Positions 8,159 through 11,718 of a DNA stretch of 11,718 bases are shown in pieces. Position 1 is the first letter of the stretch. Each line of letters starts with the position of its first letter. Made by a program: the position numbers and the translations under genes. Where the stretch lies: NCBI GenBank assembly GCA_009924885.1, contig RFQS01000041.1, forward strand, positions 1-11,718. The letters are read 5' to 3'. The notes beneath the pieces are model-generated. The model was given only the letters and a program-made list of their open reading frames with translations. It was not told where the DNA came from and ran no database searches. Origin of the DNA: Pseudomonadota bacterium. GTDB lineage: Bacteria > Cyanobacteriota > Vampirovibrionia > LMEP-6097.

Positions 8159-8620
8159 TTATAATACAAGAACGTCTTGAATGATTTTTTCTTGCTCCTT
8201 GCCTTCATTTTGGGCAAGAGTGTCTAAAACTTCACCTAAGGCACTATGCACTGCATACTGGTAATTTAATTGAGAATTTCTCTGCTGAGCCGTCGTTAAC
8301 TGCTCATTGATTACAGCTTGATCCTCTCCATAATAACGCTTAGCCATAACATTACCGATATAACCACCGATAGAACGACCGACTCCAAAACCAACAACAG
8401 ATCCTAAGGGGCCACCAAGGGCACCACCAGCAATACCTAACATGCCACCGATGCCCTGAGCCCTAAATCTAATCTTATCCATCTGTAATCTAACTTCACC
8501 AACTCTACGAGTTAGCTGAAAAATATCTTGGAAATTCGCCGCCATAATATACTTTTGAGCATTATCGTTATTCATATGCTGAATACGCCAGTTAATAATA
8601 TTTGGTGCTTCTATCGTCAT
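8159..8620 (-). CDS. Hypothetical 153-residue protein with a glycine-zipper segment
   Basis: I do not recognise a named family. The protein has three parts: a polar helical N-terminus (1-54, with IFQLTRRVGEVRLQMDKIRF), a glycine-zipper-like stretch at about 56-92 (GIGGMLGIAGGALGGPLG, then VVGFGVGRSIGGYIGNVM), and a Gln-rich, probably helical C-terminus (100-150). The central stretch has no charged residue from Gly56 to Val80 and repeated GxxxG spacing, which in known proteins favours tight helix packing and membrane insertion. There is no signal peptide. The ATG at 8620 is preceded by AGGA about 10 nt upstream. It lies 42 bp after the 92-residue gene on the same strand, so the two are probably one transcript, and it is convergent with the TolC-like gene (52-bp gap). 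Function unknown; a membrane-associated or pore-like role is only inferred from composition. Confidence 0.75.
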   Translation of the reverse strand: MTIEAPNIINWRIQHMNNDNAQKYIMAANFQDIFQLTRRVGEVRLQMDKIRFRAQGIGGMLGIAGGALGGPLGSVVGFGVGRSIGGYIGNVMAKRYYGEDQAVINEQLTTAQQRNSQLNYQYAVHSALGEVLDTLAQNEGKEQEKIIQDVLVL

Positions 8621-8662
8621 CGATTTAATTCCTAGATATTTTTAAGTTAAAAAACAAATCTA

Positions 8663-8941
8663 TTAAGATTTTTTGATTAATTCCATTTCTTTTTTGTACT
8701 GATCTTTGTCACCCTTAGCGACTTCTAACCAGAACTGCTGATTAATACGAGCAAGACCCATTAACTCACGAGTAGTACCCATGAGCTGTCTTGCAGCTTC
8801 AGAGTCACCGTTCCCGAGTATAGCCTGTTGCATTAATTGCTCAGCGAAAGCGTTATCAGAAGCTGTTTGAGTGACTAGTGAATTAGCCTCAGTCATCCGC
8901 TCTGATGCATTAACAAATGGTACTGATGAAAATGTTGCCAT
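8663..8941 (-). CDS. Hypothetical 92-residue helical protein, first gene of a two-gene unit
   Basis: I do not recognise this protein. It has a short Ser/Thr/Val N-terminus (1-12), a polar Ala/Gln/Met-rich helix (13-41), a turn at GNGDSE (43-48), and a second helix (49-92) ending in a lysine-rich tail (DKDQYKKEMELIKKS). It has no signal peptide, no cysteine and no double-glycine leader. The overall shape, two helices with a turn near the middle in under 100 residues, is shared by several secreted helical-hairpin families (WXG100, type III needle subunits), but the defining residues of those families are absent. A strong Shine-Dalgarno (AGGAG, 6 nt before the ATG) suggests good translation. It precedes the glycine-zipper gene and follows upp after a 165-bp gap that holds possible control elements. 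Confidence 0.78.
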   Translation of the reverse strand: MATFSSVPFVNASERMTEANSLVTQTASDNAFAEQLMQQAILGNGDSEAARQLMGTTRELMGLARINQQFWLEVAKGDKDQYKKEMELIKKS

Positions 8942-8947
8942 TATATT

Positions 8948-8952
8948 CTCCT
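8948..8952 (-). promoter_or_regulatory. Strong Shine-Dalgarno of the 92-residue gene
   Basis: AGGAG on the minus strand, 6 nt before the ATG (8941-8939), inside an A-rich context. It is among the best ribosome binding sites in the window; many other starts here lack one. Confidence 0.8.
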
Positions 8953-8968
8953 TTTTTTACGAAAAATC

Positions 8969-8989
8969 AGACCATTTCATTTCTGGTCT
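8969..8989. terminator. Short hairpin with flanking T-runs, weak terminator or leader element
   Basis: AGACCA and TGGTCT form a perfect 6-bp stem around a 9-nt loop. On the minus strand it is followed by GATTTTT and lies 17-37 nt into the leader of the 92-residue gene; on the plus strand it is followed by TTTT. It could end transcripts from upp, act as an attenuator for the small-protein unit, or do neither. The stem is short. Confidence 0.35.
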
Positions 8990-9041
8990 TTTAAAACTTT
9001 TTTGGTTACCCTTCTCTTCTGAAGCAGGTATACTAGATACG

Positions 9042-9060
9042 GGTTAATGTTTGGTTAATG
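9042..9060. promoter_or_regulatory. Two direct repeats GGTTAATG, 11 bp apart, possible operator
   Basis: GGTTAATG occurs at 9042-9049 and 9053-9060, with starts 11 bp apart, about one DNA helical turn. A partial copy (GGTTAA) lies at 9085-9090. They sit 100-150 bp upstream of the 92-residue gene. Such spacing suits a dimeric regulator contacting one DNA face. No regulator has been shown to bind; the winged-helix protein at 9915-10214 is only a guess. Confidence 0.35.
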
Positions 9061-9106
9061 GAAAGAATTTAAAATTAAAAGAGAGGTTAAGCTTAAAACA
9101 TTTCTT

Positions 9107-9922
9107 TCAACAATAAGAATTATTTATAAGCTCACCAAGCCCACCAAGACCAGGAACTATATACTGAATATCAGTAAGCCCACTTTCTTCATCTAAAAAT
9201 TCACCAGGAATCGCAGCTTTAGCCTTCGCAGAAGACGCCCCTCTATCCACCCTAAACGCGTAAACAATAAGATCTGGAGCTTTCGCTTTCATCTTTTTAA
9301 TAAACTCTGGACTAACAACAAGATGAAGACTAATCAGCTTGCGAGCCTTAGCCTCTCGTTTATAAAAATTAATCGCTTCTAAAAGTGAACTGCCTGTAGC
9401 CCCCATCGGATCAGGGAAAAGCACTATAGCATCTTCCACAGAACCACCGACTTTATTACCACTAAAATCCACGCCGATCACTTTCCCCTCAGCATCGGTT
9501 TTACGAGCCATATACATATGGTCTTGTCTAACAAGGTCTGGATTAAGAATAAAATTACAAGCATCAAAACATATTTGACTAGGTAAAGAACCAGCCCTTG
9601 CGATATTCACAGAGACTAATTTCGTATCTGGGTCTATAACAGTTCCCTCCCACTCCCCCAAAGGACTTAAGGCTGCCATTCGTGTCTTCACTTTCGTTTT
9701 TATAGTCGGGAATTCACGCGCGATAACATAACGCACCAACTGGTAATACAGTTCTGAAACTATCTGATTAAACTCTGGCTGTTTACATTCTGCCTGAGAT
9801 AACCACGCTAAGCGTGAACGGGAATAAACATCATCAACTATATGAAAAGCTTCACCATAATGGTGAAGTAATTCTATCGAAGAATTTAAAGCATTGTGAT
9901 GAACAAGCACAGGGCTAGTCAA
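9107..9922 (-). CDS. upp: Uracil phosphoribosyltransferase, long form
   Basis: UPRT makes UMP from uracil and PRPP in pyrimidine salvage. The type I phosphoribosyltransferase PRPP loop is DPMGATGSS (171-179). The upstream ARAG (108-111) matches the RAG loop of UPRTs, and YIVPGLGGLGE (254-264) matches the UPRT C-terminal uracil-binding segment YIVPGLGDAGD, with GLGE replacing DAGD. At 271 residues it is far longer than the usual 208-216. The extra length includes an N-terminal region of about 30-40 residues, a stretch around 135-160 and an insert near 229-252 just before the uracil motif. The start is TTG (9922-9920), chosen because GAAGGAG lies exactly 6 nt upstream. It overlaps the end of the winged-helix gene by 8 nt, so translation is probably coupled. 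The substrate may differ from uracil given the inserts, but the family is clear. Confidence 0.87.
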   Translation of the reverse strand: MTSPVLVHHNALNSSIELLHHYGEAFHIVDDVYSRSRLAWLSQAECKQPEFNQIVSELYYQLVRYVIAREFPTIKTKVKTRMAALSPLGEWEGTVIDPDTKLVSVNIARAGSLPSQICFDACNFILNPDLVRQDHMYMARKTDAEGKVIGVDFSGNKVGGSVEDAIVLFPDPMGATGSSLLEAINFYKREAKARKLISLHLVVSPEFIKKMKAKAPDLIVYAFRVDRGASSAKAKAAIPGEFLDEESGLTDIQYIVPGLGGLGELINNSYC

Positions 9923-10214
9923 TCACAGCTCCTTCAGTACGCAACCAATCTTCAAAAGCAATGATATCAGGGATATATAAATCACCACTATCATCATTAA
10001 CGATAAAACCTTTAGTTCTCATGCGATCAAAGCTTTTAGAAACCTGTTTAGGGTTAACTTCCGCCATTTTAGAAATCTTTTTAGTACTCAAAAGAGGAAC
10101 CTTAGTACCTTTTTTAGTAACCACACCTTTTTGCATTACGTCTAAATAAAGTGCAAGTGCTACCCGTGCTTCTTCGCTCAAATCAATTACTGCATTATTA
10201 ATAGTTTCAGACAT
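9915..10214 (-). CDS. Stand-alone winged helix-turn-helix DNA-binding protein
   Basis: A 99-residue protein from the ATG at 10214. It has a helical N-terminus (SEEARVALALYLDVMQK, 13-29), then a helix-turn-helix at about 42-71 (LSTKKISKMAEVNPKQVSKS followed by FDRMRTKGFI), and a beta wing with IVNDDSGDLYIPD (71-83). The order, with a basic recognition helix and a terminal short strand 'LYIPD', resembles the C-terminal domain of Crp/Fnr-type regulators, but no cyclic-nucleotide or sensor domain is attached. It probably binds DNA as a cytoplasmic regulator; the target is unknown. A TTG at 10238 would add eight residues. Neither start has a good Shine-Dalgarno, and the ATG is preferred as the more usual codon. 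It follows bamA by 44 bp and overlaps upp by 8 nt, with the upp ribosome binding site inside its coding sequence. Confidence 0.78.
   Translation of the reverse strand: MSETINNAVIDLSEEARVALALYLDVMQKGVVTKKGTKVPLLSTKKISKMAEVNPKQVSKSFDRMRTKGFIVNDDSGDLYIPDIIAFEDWLRTEGAVID
9929..9935 (-). promoter_or_regulatory. upp: Shine-Dalgarno of upp (decides its TTG start)
   Basis: GAAGGAG on the minus strand, 6 nt before the TTG at 9922, within the last codons of the winged-helix gene. It fixes an otherwise doubtful TTG start and implies translational coupling. Confidence 0.75.
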
Positions 10215-10258
10215 TTTGGGACTATGATAGCACAGCAAATAACTGATTGCTCAACTTT

Positions 10259-11718
10259 TTAGAACATATCCGCTGGGCCAAAGTTAAACATAAAGAATCT
10301 CGACTGAGTTAAAGCTTTAACTAAAGGGAAACCAACATCAACTCTCACCCTGCCTACAAAAGGCAGTGCAACCCGAACCCCAAAACCTACTGCACAAGCA
10401 CGACTGAGCCTTTCTGTAATCTTATTAAAAGTCACCTGACCACTGGCTAAGCCTGCATCCGTAAATACGGCAAAATCGACCTTCCTAAATATCTTAATAT
10501 TTTTTAGTGGTGGAACTATATTATAGATAGGTGTTCTAGCTTCTATAGTGGTGAGCGCAATAGTGTTACCAAAACCAAGCTGAGAAAGAGTTCTATAGCC
10601 TCTAACTCCACCTATGCCGCCTAAACGATAAAGATCAAAACGTGGAATACTGCCAAATAATTCATGACCCACCCTTGCATTTACAAGTAAACTACTGTCT
10701 TTTACAAGAGGAATATAACGTGAAACATTCGCCCTGAGCTTCGTATAAGAAGTGACTTCAGAGAAACCTAAGACTGGTTCAAGAGTAGTATTAAATTTCC
10801 AACCATCACGAGGATTAATACGAGAATCTAATTCTTGGTAAGAATAAGAACCCCTGAAATTCCAGAAGCTACCTGATATGAGCTGCTGCTGACGAATCAG
10901 GCGAGCTGTTTTAAGGGCATTTTTTCTACTGATACCCTCTTCTTTAATCAAATTTTCAACTAAATTCGGAATATATTTCTTATCATCAATCCCCTTTAAA
11001 TCAATAACGTTAAAACCAGTACTCACAGATAAATCATGTTCGTCCTGCGCTCCATAGAATCTCGACAGCCCTAATCCCGCTCCATAAGAGAGCTGCTCTG
11101 CAAAGTCAACTTGAAAACTATTACCCTGAGTATAATTAGCGTAAGCTTTAAAAGTATTTTCAGTTCTCATAAAATATGGAATAGAGTAATTAGCTGCAAT
11201 TCTTGTCTGAGTACCCTGCCTAAAGAAATCTGTATCATTAAAGGACGCGTTAGAACCAATACCCGTACCAAAAGTAGCATTGACATCAAAATTCTGACCA
11301 TCGCCGTTAATGTTACCGACCTTCACTGAAGCATTTCCAAATACACCAGAGCCTGAATTAAGACCACCGCCCATGCCAAGCTTAGTATTACGGTTTTCTT
11401 CTAAAAGAACTTTTAATTTATATTTTTCACTGCCTTCTACGGCTTCGATTTCTCTTTGAACATTTTTAAAATAACCAGTCCCCTTAATGCGACGAAAATC
11501 TTTCATGAATTTCTTTTCGTTATAAGGCTCACCTGGTTTAGTTCTAGCGACCAGCCTTCTTAAATATGTTTCTTTAGTTTTACGGTTGCCTTCAAAGACG
11601 ATATCTGAAAGTTCACCCTCTGCGACATAAACACTTAAGATTCCCTCTTGTTCATTCCATTTAACGTCTACGACTCTAGCTAGCACAAAGCCCTCAGTGG
11701 CATACTTTTCTTCAATTT
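10259..11718 (-). CDS. bamA: BamA/Omp85 outer-membrane assembly protein, 5' end beyond the window
   Basis: An Omp85-family protein that inserts beta-barrel proteins into the outer membrane. The reading frame stays open to the window edge (IEEKYATEGFV precedes the GTG at 11686), so the GTG is an internal Val codon and the true start lies outside. In the visible 485 residues, the end of one POTRA domain is followed by a complete one: ELSDIVFEGNRKTKETYLR through about 75 residues, to GYFKNVQREIEAVEG and KVLLEE. A 16-strand-type barrel follows (GMGGGLNSGSG onward) with alternating strands, the Omp85 L6 motif GGVRGYRTL, and a C-terminal strand ending in Phe (FNFGPADMF), as expected for a barrel signal. 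It is upstream of the winged-helix gene and upp on the same strand. Paralogues such as TamA or TpsB-type transporters are less likely but cannot be excluded without the N-terminus. Confidence 0.88.
   Translation of the reverse strand, partial: IEEKYATEGFVLARVVDVKWNEQEGILSVYVAEGELSDIVFEGNRKTKETYLRRLVARTKPGEPYNEKKFMKDFRRIKGTGYFKNVQREIEAVEGSEKYKLKVLLEENRNTKLGMGGGLNSGSGVFGNASVKVGNINGDGQNFDVNATFGTGIGSNASFNDTDFFRQGTQTRIAANYSIPYFMRTENTFKAYANYTQGNSFQVDFAEQLSYGAGLGLSRFYGAQDEHDLSVSTGFNVIDLKGIDDKKYIPNLVENLIKEEGISRKNALKTARLIRQQQLISGSFWNFRGSYSYQELDSRINPRDGWKFNTTLEPVLGFSEVTSYTKLRANVSRYIPLVKDSSLLVNARVGHELFGSIPRFDLYRLGGIGGVRGYRTLSQLGFGNTIALTTIEARTPIYNIVPPLKNIKIFRKVDFAVFTDAGLASGQVTFNKITERLSRACAVGFGVRVALPFVGRVRVDVGFPLVKALTQSRFFMFNFGPADMF

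Noticed and set aside
8663..8941. 92-residue protein as a type III needle subunit or WXG100 secreted protein
   Set aside because: Size and helix-turn-helix shape are similar, but the WXG motif and the conserved needle residues are absent, and no secretion apparatus is nearby.
10139..10240. TTG start at 10238 for the winged-helix protein, giving 107 residues
   Set aside because: Neither TTG nor the later ATG has a good Shine-Dalgarno; the ATG at 10214 is the more usual codon, and the extra eight residues add no domain element.
11686..11718. GTG at 11686 as the start of BamA
   Set aside because: The frame continues open beyond it to the window edge with POTRA-like sequence (YATEGFV), so this is an internal valine and the gene extends outside.

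Overview
The window comes from an AT-rich bacterium with a two-membrane envelope (BamA/Omp85 and a TolC-like outer-membrane protein). The 16S rRNA gene gives the best clue to lineage. Around E. coli 780-806 it carries the cyanobacterial-type sequence (ATTAGATACCCCTGTAGTCCTAGCC on the rRNA strand, split here as ATTAGATACCCC + TGTAGTCCTAGCC), and positions 2643-2667 match, as I remember it, the cyanobacterial primer CYA781R(b). The 5' part of the 16S differs from typical photosynthetic cyanobacteria, and no photosynthesis gene is present. I infer a non-photosynthetic cyanobacterial relative (Vampirovibrionia/'Melainabacteria'-like); this is inference, not proof.

Layout. 1-1597 (minus): ispE (MEP isoprenoid pathway), then the 5' part of secD, 7 bp apart. 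1598-3620 (minus): a complete 16S rRNA gene with a leader and a trailer that share a perfect 22-bp inverted repeat, probably the pre-16S processing stem. No tRNA or 23S follows within the window; ispE follows instead, so 16S appears unlinked from 23S here. 3621-6450: a CDP-alcohol phosphatidyltransferase (minus) diverging from tatC (plus), which converges on fmt (minus). 6484-8106: a TolC-like outer-membrane protein (plus), divergent from fmt. 8159-8941 (minus): a two-gene unit of unrecognised small proteins, a 92-residue helical protein followed by a 153-residue glycine-zipper protein. 9107-11718 (minus): bamA/Omp85 (5' end beyond the window), a stand-alone winged-helix DNA-binding protein, and a long uracil phosphoribosyltransferase that overlaps it by 8 nt.

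Most genes are housekeeping: protein export (secD, tatC), outer-membrane biogenesis (bamA, tolC-like), lipid and isoprenoid synthesis (CDP-alcohol transferase, ispE), translation initiation (fmt, 16S) and pyrimidine salvage (upp). The parts that do not fit a standard annotation are the rRNA processing architecture and isolated 16S, the small-protein pair with a possible operator upstream, and the translationally coupled winged-helix/upp pair. I found no CRISPR array, insertion sequence, tRNA or prophage. No clear new multi-gene system is evident; the 92/153-residue pair is the best candidate for undescribed biology.
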